From: Sciurus carolinensis
Taxonomy: Eukaryota; Chordata; Mammalia; Rodentia; Sciuridae
NCBI RefSeq assembly: GCF_902686445.1
Contig: NC_062213.1
Location: 58,568,491-58,632,490, forward strand
Reading direction: 5' to 3'
DNA length: 64,000 nt
A program made the position numbers and the translations under genes. Positions 24,348 through 34,382 of the stretch are shown piece after piece. Under the pieces are notes generated by a model that saw only the letters and a program-made list of their open reading frames with translations, was not told where the DNA came from and made no database searches. How positions within the stretch are numbered: the stretch's first letter is position 1; each line of letters starts with the position of its first letter.

Positions 24348-27300
24348 TCATCCGCTTATCAGCGAGATCATTCGTCCTTTAGTTTTTTGAGATTGGCTTA
24401 TCTCACTTAGCATGATATTCTCCAATTTTGTCCATTTGCCTACAAATGCCATAATTTTATCATTCTTCATTGCGGAGTAATATTCCATTGTATAAATGTG
24501 CCACAGTTTCTTTATCCATTCATCAACTGAAGGGCATCTAGGTTGGTTCCACAATCTGGCTATGGTGAATTGAGCAGCAATGAACATTGATGTGGCTGTA
24601 TCTCTGTAGTATGCTGATTTTAAGTCCTTTGGGTATAGGCCAAGGAGTGGGATAGCTGGGTCAAATGGTGTTTCCATTCCAAGCTTTCTGAGGAATCTCC
24701 ACACTGCTTTCCAGAGTGTCTGCACTAATTTGCAACCCCACCAGCAATGTATGAGTGTTCCATTTTCACCACATCCTCGCCAACACCTATTGTTGCTTGT
24801 ATTCTTGATAATCGCCATTCTAATTGGGGTGAGGTGAAATCTTATGGTAGTTTTGATTTGCATTTCCCTTATTACTAGGGATGTTGAACATTTCTTCATA
24901 TATCTGTTGATTACTTGTACATTTTCTTCTGTGAAGTGTCTGTTCATTTCCTTAGACCATTTGTTGATTGGATTATTTGTATTCTTCGTGTAGAGTTTTT
25001 TGAGTTCTTTATAGATTCTGGAAATTAGCGCTCTATCTGAGGTATGGTTGGCAAAGATATTCTCCCACTCCGTAGGCTCTCTCTTCACATTTCTGATAGT
25101 TTCCTTTGCTGAGAGAAAGCTTTTCAGTTTGAATGTATCCCAGTTGTTGATTCTTGCTTTTATTTCTTGTGCTATGGGAGTCCTGTTAAGGAAGTCTGAT
25201 CCTAAGCCAACAAGTTGAAGATTTGGACCTACTTTTTCTTCTATAAGATGCAGGGTCTCTGGTCTGATTCCGAGGTCCTTGATCCATTTTGAGTTGAGTT
25301 TTGTGTAGGGTGAGAGATAGGGGTTTAATTTCATTCTATTGCATATGGTTTTCCAGTTTTCCCAGCACCATTTGTTGAAGAGGCTATCTTTCCTCCATTG
25401 CATATTTTTGGAACCTTTGTCCAGTATGAGAAAATTGTATTTATTTGGGTTTGTGTCCATGTCCTCTATTCTGTACCATTGATCTACCTGTCTATTTTGG
25501 TACCAATACCATGCCGTTTTTGTTACTATTGCTTTGTAGTAGAGTTGAAGATCTGGTATTGCAATACCCCCTGCTTCGCTCTTGCTACTGAGGATTGCTT
25601 TAACTATTCTAGGTTTTTTATTCTTCCAGATGAATTTCATAATTGCTTGCTCTATTTCTGCAAGGTACATCATTGGGATTTTAATTGGAATTGCATTGAA
25701 TCTGTATAGCACTTTAGGTAGTATAGCCATTTTGACAATATTAATTCTGCCTATCCAGGAACATGGGAGATCTTTCCATTTTCTAAGGTTTTCTTGAATT
25801 TCTTTCTTTAGTGTTCTGTAGTTCTCATTGTAGAGGACTTTCACCTCTTTTGTGAGATTGATTCCCGAGTATTTTATTTTTTTTGATGCTATTGTGAATG
25901 GGGTAGTTTTCCTAATTTCTCTTTCTGAAGCTTCATCACTTATGTATAAAAATGCATTGGATTTATGAGCATTGATCTTGTAACCTGCTACTTTACTGAA
26001 TTCACTTATGAGTTCTAAAAGTTTTCTGGTGGAATTTCCAGGTTCCTCTAAATATATAATCATGTCATCAGCAAACAGGGATAGTTTGAGTTCTTCTTTT
26101 CCTATTCGTATCCCTTTAATTTCTTTGGTTTGTCTGATTGCTCTGGCTAGAGTCCCAAGGACGATGTTGAATAGAAGCGGTGAAAGAGGGCATCCCTGCC
26201 TTGTTCCAGTTTTTAGGGGGAACGCTTTCAGTTTTTCACCATTTAGAATGATATTAGCCATGGGCTTAGCGTAGATTGCCTTTATAATGTTAAGGAATGT
26301 TCCCACTACCCCAATTTTTTCTAGTGTTTTGAGCATGAAGGGATGCTGTATTTTATCAAATGCTTTTTCTGCATCTATTGAAATAATCATGTGATTCTTA
26401 ACTTTAAGTCTGTTGATATGGTGAATGACATTTATTGATTTCCGAATGTTGAACCAACCTTGCATCCCGGGATAAAACCCACTTGATCGTGGTGCACTAT
26501 CTTTTTAATATATATTTGTATGCGATTTGCTAAAATTTTGTTGAGAATTTTTGTGTCGATGTTCATTAAGGATATTGGTCTGAAATTTTCTTTTCTCGAT
26601 GTGTCTCTGTCTGGTTTAGGTATCAGGGTGATATTGGCTTCATAGAACGAGTTTGGGAGGGTTCCCTCCTCTTCTATTTCATGGAATAGTTTGAGGAGTA
26701 TTGGAATGAGCTCTTCTTTAAAGGTTTTGTAGAACTCGGCTGAGAACCCATCTGGTCTTGGACTTTTCTTTGTTGGTAGGCTTTTGATGACCTCTTCTAT
26801 TTCATTGCTTGAAATTGGTTTATTTAAGTTGTGTATGTCCTCCTCGTTCAGTTTAGGTAATTCATATGTCTCTAGAAATTTGTTGATGTCTTCGAGGTTT
26901 TCTGTTTTGTTGGAGTATAGATTTTCGAAATAGCTTCTAATTATGTTTTGTATTTCACTCGTGTCTGTTGTGATATTTCCTTGTTCATTCCGAATTTTAG
27001 TAATTTGAGTTTTCTCCCTCTTTCTCTTTGTTAGTGTGGCTAAGGGTTTATCAATTTTGTTTATTTTTTCAAAGAACCAACTATTTATTTTTTTATTAAT
27101 TTTTCCAATTGTTTCTTTTGTTTCAATTTCGTTGATTTCGGCTCTGATTTTAACTATTTCCTGTCTTCTACTACTTTTGGTATTGGTTTGCTCTTCTTTT
27201 TCTAGCGCTTTGAGCTGTAGTGTTAAGTCATTTATTTGTTGATTTCTACTTCTTTTTTTGAATGCACCCCATGAAATAAATCTTCCTCTAAGTACTGCTT

Positions 27301-28198
27301 TCATAGTGTCCCAGAGATTTTGATATGATGTGTCTTTGTTCTCGTTTACTTCTAAGAATTTTTTTATTTCCCTCCTGATGTCTTCTGTTATCCATTCATC
27401 ATATAATAGTGTATTATTTAATCTCCAGGTATTGGAGAAGTTTCTGTTTTTTATTCTGTCATTTATTTCTAATTTCAATCCATTATGATCTGATAGAGTA
27501 CAAGGTAGTATCTCTATCTTCTTGTATTTGCTAACAGTAGCTTTGTGGCATAAAATATGGTCTTTTTTAGAGAAGGATCCATGTGCTGCTGAGAAGAAAG
27601 TGTATTCGTTCTTTGTTGGATGGTATATTCTATATATGTCCGTTAATTCTAAATTGTTGATTGTGTTGTTGAGATCTATAGTTTCTTTATTCAGTTTTTG
27701 TTTGGACGATCTATCCAGTGGTGAGAGAGGTGTGTTAAAATCGCCTAGTATTATTGTGTTGTGGTCTATTTGATTTCTGGAATTGAGAAGGATTTGTTTG
27801 ACGTACGTGGATGAGCCAATGTTCGGGGCATAGATATTTATGATTGTTAAGTCTTGCTGATTTATGCTTCCCTTAAGCAGCATGTAATGTCCTTCTTTAT
27901 CCCTTCTGACTAGTTTTGGTTTGAAGTCCACATTATCTGAAATGAGGATGGATACTCCAGCTTTTTTGCTGTGTCCGTGTGCATGGTATGTTTTTCCCCA
28001 TCCTTTCACCTTTAGTCTATGGGTGTCTCTTTCTATGAGATGAGTCTCTTGCAGGCAGCATATTGTTGGATTTTTCTTTTTAATCCAATCTGCCAGTCTG
28101 TGTCTTTTGATTGATGAATTCAGGCCATTGACATTCAGGGTTATTATTGTGATATGATTTGTATTCCCAGTCAATTGACTCATATTTGTTTTTGACAC
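24348..28198 (-). pseudogene. L1 ORF2 (endonuclease / reverse transcriptase), one frameshift
   Basis: ORF2 encodes the bifunctional enzyme that nicks target DNA and copies L1 RNA into it. The first frame (28198 to 26432, 588 aa) holds the endonuclease with every catalytic residue I can identify: N22, E51, Y123, D153, N155, D213, D237 and H238 ([19 protein letters not shown] and LSDH motifs). The second frame (26465 to 24348, 705 aa) holds the RT core (D31 in [13 protein letters not shown] at 131-134) and the C-terminal zinc-knuckle-like CX3CX7HX4C at 561-578. The frames join at about 26466, where a single base is missing from a Gly codon. The protein is otherwise full length (about 1280 residues versus 1275 in human), with no other stop. 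As written, translation ends shortly after the break, before the catalytic aspartates. A sequencing or assembly error is possible. Confidence 0.93.
26466..26468 (-). other. Frameshift site in ORF2 (one base missing)
   Basis: The upstream frame reads VGFIPG and then shifts. The downstream frame resumes exactly in register with the family if one base is added to the Gly codon just before MQGWFN. The G run here (cccgggat on the plus strand) is a plausible slippage or base-calling site. Confidence 0.85.
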
Positions 28199-28229
28199 GA
28201 TTTGGTTTCTCCTTTATTTGGCTATTCCT

Positions 28230-29276
28230 TTAGGCTAGCGCCTCCTGTTGCTGATTTGCATCGTTGTTTTTCATCTCTTCCTCATGGAATATTTTGCTGA
28301 GAATGTTCTGTAATGCTGGCTTTCTTTTTGTAAATTCCTTTAGCTTTTGTTTATCATGGAAGGGTCTTATTTCATCGTCAAATTTGAAGGTAAGTTTTGC
28401 TGGGTATAAGATTCTTGGTTGGCATCCATTTTCTTTCAGGGCTTGGTATATGTTGTTCCAGGCCCTTCTAGCTTTTAGGGTCTGGATTGAAAAATCTGCT
28501 GATATTCTTATTGGTTTCCCTCTGAATGTAATTTGATTCTTTTCTCTCGCGGCCTTTAAAATTCTGTCTTTATTTTGTATGTTAGGTATTTTCATAATAA
28601 TGTGCCTTGGTGTGGGTCTGTTGTAATTTTGTATGTTTGGAGTTCTATAAGCCTCTTGTACTTGGTTTTCCATTTCATTCTTCAGATTTGGGAAATTTTC
28701 TGTTATTATTTCATTGAATAGATTGTTCATTCCTTTGGTTTGTTTCTCTAAGCCTTCCTCAATCCCAATAATTCTTAAATTTGGCCTTTTCATGATATCC
28801 CATAATTCTTGTAGGTTCTGTTCATGATTTCTTACCATCTTTTCTGTTTGGTCAACTTTACTTTCAAGGTTAAATAATTTGTCTTCAATATCTGAGGTTC
28901 TGTCTTCCAGGTGTTCTATCCTATTTGTTATGCTTTCTATGGAGTTTTTAACTTGGTTTATTGTTTCCTTCATTTCAAGGATTTCAGTTTGTTTTTTTTT
29001 CAGTATCTCTAACTCTTTATTAAAATGATCTCTTGCTTCCCATATTTGGTCTTTTAACTGTTGATTGGTGCGATCATTTAATGCCTGCATTTGCTCTTTC
29101 ATCTCCTCCTTCAATGCCTGCCTTTGCTCTTTCATCTCCTCATTAACTTCCCTGATCGTTTTAATTACGTACATTCTGAACTCCCTTTCTGACATTTCTT
29201 CTGCTCTGCTGTCATTGGGTTTTATTGATGTAGTATCTAGGTTTGCTTGGGACATTTTCTTCCCTTGTTTTCTCAT
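28230..29276 (-). CDS. L1 ORF1 protein (RNA-binding chaperone), intact
   Basis: A 348-aa protein, close to human L1 ORF1p (338 aa). It forms trimers that coat L1 RNA in the cytoplasmic ribonucleoprotein and acts as a nucleic-acid chaperone. Residues about 45-160 are a Glu/Lys/Gln-rich coiled coil. An RRM-like domain follows at about 165-250 (RPNLRIIGI, then RHIIMKI), then the C-terminal domain at about 255-325 (REKNQITFRGKPIRISADFS, YPAKLTF). The ATG at 29276 follows gaccaat; a second in-frame Met is at residue 8. An 11-residue unit is tandemly duplicated in the coiled coil (46-56 and 57-67). It ends 31 bp before the ORF2 start. No stop or frameshift is present, so the protein could be made if the element is transcribed. 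Confidence 0.95.
   Translation of the reverse strand: MRKQGKKMSQANLDTTSIKPNDSRAEEMSEREFRMYVIKTIREVNEEMKEQRQALKEEMKEQMQALNDRTNQQLKDQIWEARDHFNKELEILKKKQTEILEMKETINQVKNSIESITNRIEHLEDRTSDIEDKLFNLESKVDQTEKMVRNHEQNLQELWDIMKRPNLRIIGIEEGLEKQTKGMNNLFNEIITENFPNLKNEMENQVQEAYRTPNIQNYNRPTPRHIIMKIPNIQNKDRILKAAREKNQITFRGKPIRISADFSIQTLKARRAWNNIYQALKENGCQPRILYPAKLTFKFDDEIRPFHDKQKLKEFTKRKPALQNILSKIFHEEEMKNNDANQQQEALA
29080..29145 (-). repeat. 33-bp tandem duplication in ORF1 coiled coil
   Basis: Two 33-bp units (29080-29112 and 29113-29145) begin aatgcctgcatttgct and aatgcctgcctttgct on the plus strand. They encode two 11-residue copies (EEMKEQRQALK and EEMKEQMQALN) and keep the frame. An 11-residue period is compatible with continued coiled coil. 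Confidence 0.9.
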
Positions 29277-29843
29277 ATTGGTCAGCTGTCAGTGGGACCC
29301 TGAGATATTGCAGTTTTCCGCTATTGGCTTATAGTGTCCCGGTAGATTTCCAGTGTATCACCTCCCAGCCTTCAGTAGCCTGATGTCTTGGAGGAATCTG
29401 ATAAAGCAGCGCATCCGAAGAAAACTGCCCCTAGCCCCCTATTGGTTCCACGGTTTGGAACTGGTTCTGTGCGGAAATGCTCTCACTGTGGGCCTGCACC
29501 GTGCAGCTGGCTGTGTGGGAGGAGCCCACTGCCGGAGTGTGGAAGGCTACCTTGGGAAGACTCTAGCTGCCCTGCCTGGCTCCGATAAGCCACCTCTATC
29601 TGGGCCTGCCACCCGGGCTGAGCTTTACCCGGTGGGCAGACTCACCTGTGGCTCTATTTCAGTCCGAGTCTCTCAGTGCCTCCCCTTCTTAACTCCTGGG
29701 TTCTGGCGCGACTGGGGGTGCAGTCTCCCTCTAGGCCGCCATCTTGGATCGCCCCATGAAGAGAGCCTGCAGCCGGAGTGGGCAGAGCCGCCTGAAGAGG
29801 TCTCTGGCTGCCCTGCCCTGATCCCAGAGGCTGCTTGCAGATC
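29277..29843 (-). promoter_or_regulatory. L1 5' UTR with internal promoter
   Basis: A 567-bp GC- and CpG-rich leader, in sharp contrast to the AT-rich flanks, upstream of ORF1. A YY1-type site (caagatggcggc on the minus strand, about 29739-29750) lies some 100 bp from the 5' end; human L1 has an equivalent site at its start. Two segments (about 29518-29583 and 29759-29824) are related to each other, suggesting a monomer-like arrangement. A strong splice-donor-like motif lies at 29640-29647. Any activity is inferred. Confidence 0.85.
29739..29750 (-). promoter_or_regulatory. YY1-type binding site
   Basis: Minus-strand caagatggcggc (plus gccgccatcttg) matches the CAAGATGGC core that positions L1 transcription starts in human. 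It is close to the element's 5' end. Confidence 0.65.
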
Positions 29844-29940
29844 TGTCTTTTTAAATTTATTGCTATTTTACTAGGAATCAAGAGAGTTTGTGACACATAT
29901 TAAAATGCTCAACAAGCACTTGCTGGATGAATTAATAAAT
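29844..29940 (+). mobile_element. LINE-2 (right segment), resumes after the L1
   Basis: Begins with the second copy of the 10-bp duplication and then follows the L2 terminus: gctattttactaggaatcaa, tttgtgacacatattaaaat and gctcaacaagcacttgctgg, ending in attaataaat. Joined conceptually to 22530-23938, it gives a continuous L2 3' end, proving the L1 is the younger insertion. Confidence 0.85.
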
Positions 29941-30299
29941 ACCTAAGTGAACTTTATATCAAATATTGCAAAATAAAAATAGTCAAGAATGACATTGCAT
30001 TCCAATAGTGATTTCAAACAAAAGTTTTTTCAAAAAAAAATCACTATTATTGACATCTTTTAAACAGGCATTATATGTGGTAAATAAGAGTTATAAACTA
30101 GGGATGTAGACTATCATGAAGAGAAAAAAATCACAAATAGCTTAACACATCAGAAATTTATTTTTCACTTATGTAAATCCAATGTGAGTTCATAAGGGGT
30201 TGTCCCACATCCAGTGACACAGGAATGCAGGCCCCTTTCATCATCTCAACATGAAGCATTTATGGTTCTTAGATCCAAGAAGTGGTAACATAGAGGGTT
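29941..30299. other. Unique sequence, nothing recognised
   Basis: AT-rich spacer with no identifiable gene or repeat. Confidence 0.45.
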
Positions 30300-30785
30300 T
30301 TTTTTTATTAAACTGTTCTTTAACTTTCTAAATATTTTTGATTGACACATAATAATTGTACATATTTATGATGGACAGAGTGATGTTTCAATTCATGCAT
30401 ACATTTTGCAATGAACAAATTGATAATTAGCATATCCACCACCTTCGACTTTTATCATTTCTTCTTTATGGTTAAGTACATAAAAATCTTCTAGCTATTT
30501 TGAGATATATAGTGGGTTTATGACTGAATATTGCTCCTTTGTGTATAAACATATCACATTTTCATATCCACTCAACAATCGATGGGCATTTAGGTAAATT
30601 ATTACAATGGTTATGAAAAATAGTTTGGAGGTTCCCTAAAAAAATAAAAACTAAATTACCATATTAATCCAGTAATAATAGTATTAGCATGTGTATTCCC
30701 AAAGGAAATGAAATCAAGGAAGTACTTGCACTTCCATGTTTATTGTAGCATGTTCACAATAGCTTGACTGTGGAACCAACTTTAT
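30300..30785. mobile_element. Ancient L1 fragments with an internal inversion
   Basis: 30320-30540 resembles old mammalian L1 terminal sequence (gattgacacataataattgt, gtacatatttatgatggaca). Around 30560-30600 the plus strand is antisense to L1 (ccactcaacaatcgatgggc). From 30610 it is in sense (agtttggaggttccctaaaa, ttcccaaaggaaatgaaatc, ttgtagcatgttcacaatag). A switch in orientation is typical of twin-primed insertions. It is strongly diverged with no open frame. Confidence 0.65.
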
Positions 30786-32394
30786 CAATTCTTAAAAGTC
30801 TCAACTCATGTGTAACAAATATCACATTTCATTGGTCATAAAACCTGAACTTGCAGAGAGAATGGGTATAGTTGCTAGTAACAATATGCTCATGAATCAA
30901 ATTATTTGTAACTTCAGATAGTATATACTCAGGAAAAGATCCATATGTAAAAATTGCTAACTGTCCCAGGGACAGTAAGAAAGAAAACAAGGAATTTAAA
31001 AGCACATTTAAAAAGCATAATTTCTTTGGTAAATCAACAAGGAGTAGAATCTTCAAATGGAGCTTCAAAATGGAACTTTTTCAAGGAAAAAGAAATTTTA
31101 AAAATTATTCCAAACAGAATTATTTTAATATTCTATTTTATTTTACATAAGTGCTAGACAAGTTACATTTCCATGTTTCTGACAAATGGTTAGACATTGA
31201 GCATAACTAAAAATGCAGTTATCATATTTGCATGTTCCTCTTAGATTAACACATCAATTATTAATAGGTTACAAACATTGAGTTTAAACACATGACTGCA
31301 GTTTTATAATCCTTAAAATGTAGATAGATTCAAATTTAATATCTGGAAACTTCTTTATAAGAGATTCTTTAAAAAATACATAAAATGTGCAATTATTGGG
31401 AATAATGTCTAAAGACTGCTTGGAAATTATTATAAGGAAAACAATTTAGCTATTCTAATAACAACAATACAAGTATTATGTGAAGTTTAGCTAGTACATA
31501 ATAATTTCATTCCATATAAAAAGTTTATTGCCTGATTGGCATATAAAGTCATTAAAGTTACTCAACTTACTCAAGTTGAATTCAGCTGATAAATCTGAAG
31601 CAACATATTCCATTATATTATGTGAAACCAAATTATCAGTATACTAAGCTATAATGAATGAGGATCCATCACAGCATATTTTGAGATTTCATTATAAGTC
31701 AGTCTCACTTTTAACATGATTCTATGGCAAATCAAAATAATAGACTTGGAGAAATATTATGTATAGTTTGAAAGTTCAAAGAAAAATATATAACCCTTTA
31801 TCTCCTTTTATTTTTAACTTTGTTTCTCACGATGTTTGAAGTTCCTCAAGTATTAAAATATCATTTCCCTCTTGATTGAATACTGTGAATTATGATTTTA
31901 ATATAATTCTTAAAAAGTAGGAGAGGAAACTATTATCCTATTCCACACATTTCTACAAAAGGGAAGGACTTTTTGCTTCCCTTCCCAGAAGAGAAAATTT
32001 TTATAGAAACATTTCTAATTCGTGTTCTTGCACATCTATTTATCTTGTTTTATCTAAAGTTAAGATTAGAGCTGAAATTAGATTTAAGGGATAGATATCT
32101 GACAAGTTTCTATTTCTAAATATTATTCTAGATTGTCTTTAAATCTTAATCATTTGCAGAAACTTCAGATTGGAAGTCTCTAAACATATGATCAATATAA
32201 ATTTACAGTATTGGCATCAACTACTAATATGTGAATAAAGCTACTTATTAAGTAGTTTTAAATAGTAATTAAAATATTTCCATTAAATATTCCTTTATTA
32301 TGTTGTTTGAACATTTTTAATTTTTGTATATACACATATATTTTATATATACATATATATGTTTATGGTACTAAGACTAATGCAAACAAAATAT
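30786..32394. other. Gene-free AT-rich sequence, nothing recognised
   Basis: No gene, RNA or identifiable repeat; very AT-rich with short opposing frames. Confidence 0.45.
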
Positions 32395-32446
<52 letters not shown>

Positions 32447-32468
32447 ATAAAAGGTATATACCTTTTAT
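32395..32468. repeat. (GT)n-(GTAT)n microsatellite ending in a palindrome
   Basis: About 17 GT units (32398-32431) followed by gtat repeats, then a perfect 22-bp palindrome centred on gtatac at 32447-32468. The length is likely polymorphic. It explains the Cys-Val repeat frame here. Confidence 0.95.
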
Positions 32469-33918
32469 CCTAGGAAATATACACTGGGAAATTTCCTGCC
32501 TAAGAAAACCCTCTAATCATGTCTTTGAAAAATACTGTTATTCATTCCAGGTAAAAAATAGGTTAGACAATCTTTTACCTTATCACAATAACTTTCTGAG
32601 AAACAGTTGGATTTCAGAGAAAATGTGAACATTCTAACTTATCTTTCTACTGATTAACCTACAAGACATTTGATCAATTAGTTTTATTTTTAAGAACAAT
32701 ATCAAAAAAAAAAAACACATTCAGTATTAGTAGATACTCTTTCAGTAAATTTAAAATGTAAGATAAATTATATTCTTTGTTTCATGACTCAAGATTAAGC
32801 CTGCTGGTATTTATTTCAATGACATCATATAATCACATCTAAAATTAGATTTGAAACCTCAGAGTACTAGAATCACGCATTCATGTAATTTATTTTTTAC
32901 TGCTATCCTGTTCCTCCAAATGAAGTTAGTAACAAAGTTCTTTTGCTTTTCCTTTAATAATCTCCTTGATTCACCTCTCCTTTTATTTTCTAGTTGAAGC
33001 ACCAATCTCTTCTTGCTTGGAATGCTCTATAACCTGTAAAATAGACCTTTGATTTTCTAAGTGTGATAATCTTCTCAAAACATTAGTTATATCCTTTTAC
33101 TCTTATGTTCAATAGCGTTTAATGGCTCCTCATTGCCTTCATTGCTGAAAGTAGGAAGTTTTTGAGGTTGGTCTAATTTTGAATCTCCTAACTCTCTAGA
33201 AAGCTAAAAGGCTCATAATAAGTCCTTCAATGTTGGAAGATATTTGACATTAAAGACTCGCCCTAAACTTAAGACATATAAGGAACTAGGAAAAACAAAT
33301 TTATTTTCTGGGTTATATAATTTAATTTACCTGAGTAGAAAATGGAAAGGAATCAAGGAAAACATGTTCCAGAAATAAGAATGCATGTATTCTCTGATTA
33401 TAGTACTTGGCTTAGTTTTAAGTAAAGGAAGAGATTTCCCAAGATATCTAACTTTTCCTCCAACTCCTATGTTCTATGATATAATATTTCGTGAATGTTT
33501 TTTTAATTAGTTAGACCTAAAATTCTGTACTTCGAATGATACCTTAAAATATAAAAAGTAATAGAAAACATTCTAAATTTATCATATTCAAGAAGTTTGC
33601 AATCTTCTTAAATGTGTACGCACCAGTGAAGAGACAATTCAAGATAGAACAAAATCAAGACTTACCCTGTGTGGAAGATTACCCTTGGAGCTCAGAGTAG
33701 GCAGAACTGTGCAGCCGACATCCATTAAGAAATGGAGCCTAACTTTCTCCTAAAAGAATGCTTACACTACAAAAAGTTGGAGGAAAACAGACTGAATCTA
33801 TGACACTTGGAAAAATCAAAGGCAAAAACGTTATAAATTTTTAGAAAACAAAGCAAATCCAAGAGTAGTCACACTTCAGCATAGCAGAAAATAAACTTGA
33901 GTGCTATGATGATAAATT
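32469..33918. other. Gene-free sequence, possible old LINE traces
   Basis: Around 32880-33200 the C/T-rich sequence with tggctcctcattgccttcat-type wording resembles degraded LINE (L2-like) coding remnants, too diverged to assign. Otherwise nothing recognised. Confidence 0.35.
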
Positions 33919-34382
33919 TGAATGCTGTGATGGCTCATTTTAAGGGAACTACTTGGTTGGACCATGGATGTCCAACTATTTGACAAACATTGGTTCTGGG
34001 TAGGAGAATGAGAGAATTTCTAGATAAGATTAGCATTTGAATTGGTAGATTGAGTAAAGCAGATTTCCCACCTCTGACAGTTCTCAACAAGTATGGTCCT
34101 CAGCCAATCACTGAGGCCCTGCATAGAACAAGAAGATGTAGAAAAGGGGAATTCACTCTCTGCTGGTTGGGTTGGAACATTGGATTTTCTCCTACTCTCT
34201 TGGTTCTCAAGTCTTTGAACTCAGACCATAATATGTACCACCAGCTACTCTGGTTCTCCAGCTTGCTGTCGGCTGATTGTGAGACTTCCAGACTTCATAA
34301 TGTGAACCAATTCTTTACAATACATAGTTTGCGTATGCTCTTCGTTCTATTTCTCTGCATAGTCCTGATACAGACAGGAAGA
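33919..34382 (+). mobile_element. Old interspersed repeat, probably a MaLR/MLT1-class LTR
   Basis: Starts around tgctgtgatggctcatttta and follows the order of a widespread mammalian dispersed repeat: gaccatggatgtccaactat, gagtaaagcagatttcccac, cagccaatcactgaggccct, ctctggttctccagcttgct and gtgaaccaattctttacaat. The short frame here (111 aa) is an artefact of the repeat. The exact family is uncertain. Confidence 0.5.

Larger units (their letters stand above)
23939..29843 (-). mobile_element. Full-length LINE-1 retrotransposon, young
   Basis: A complete L1 of 5905 bp in antisense orientation: poly(A) (T's at 23939-23947), probable 3'-transduced segment (23948-24060), A-rich original tail (24061-24101), 3' UTR (24102-24347), ORF2 (24348-28198, one frameshift), a short inter-ORF spacer (28199-28229), ORF1 (28230-29276, intact) and 5' UTR (29277-29843). 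CpG sites are still frequent and both ORFs are nearly undamaged, which argues for recent insertion. It carries endonuclease and reverse transcriptase for target-primed reverse transcription. It sits inside an L2 and is bounded by a 10-bp duplication. Confidence 0.95.

Noticed and set aside
25398..25797. Plus-strand frames of 71-103 aa inside the L1
   Set aside because: Antisense shadows of the ORF2 reverse transcriptase.
32447..32468. A 22-bp palindrome as a regulatory site
   Set aside because: It follows directly from the GT/GTAT microsatellite and is AT-rich; chance or slippage is sufficient.
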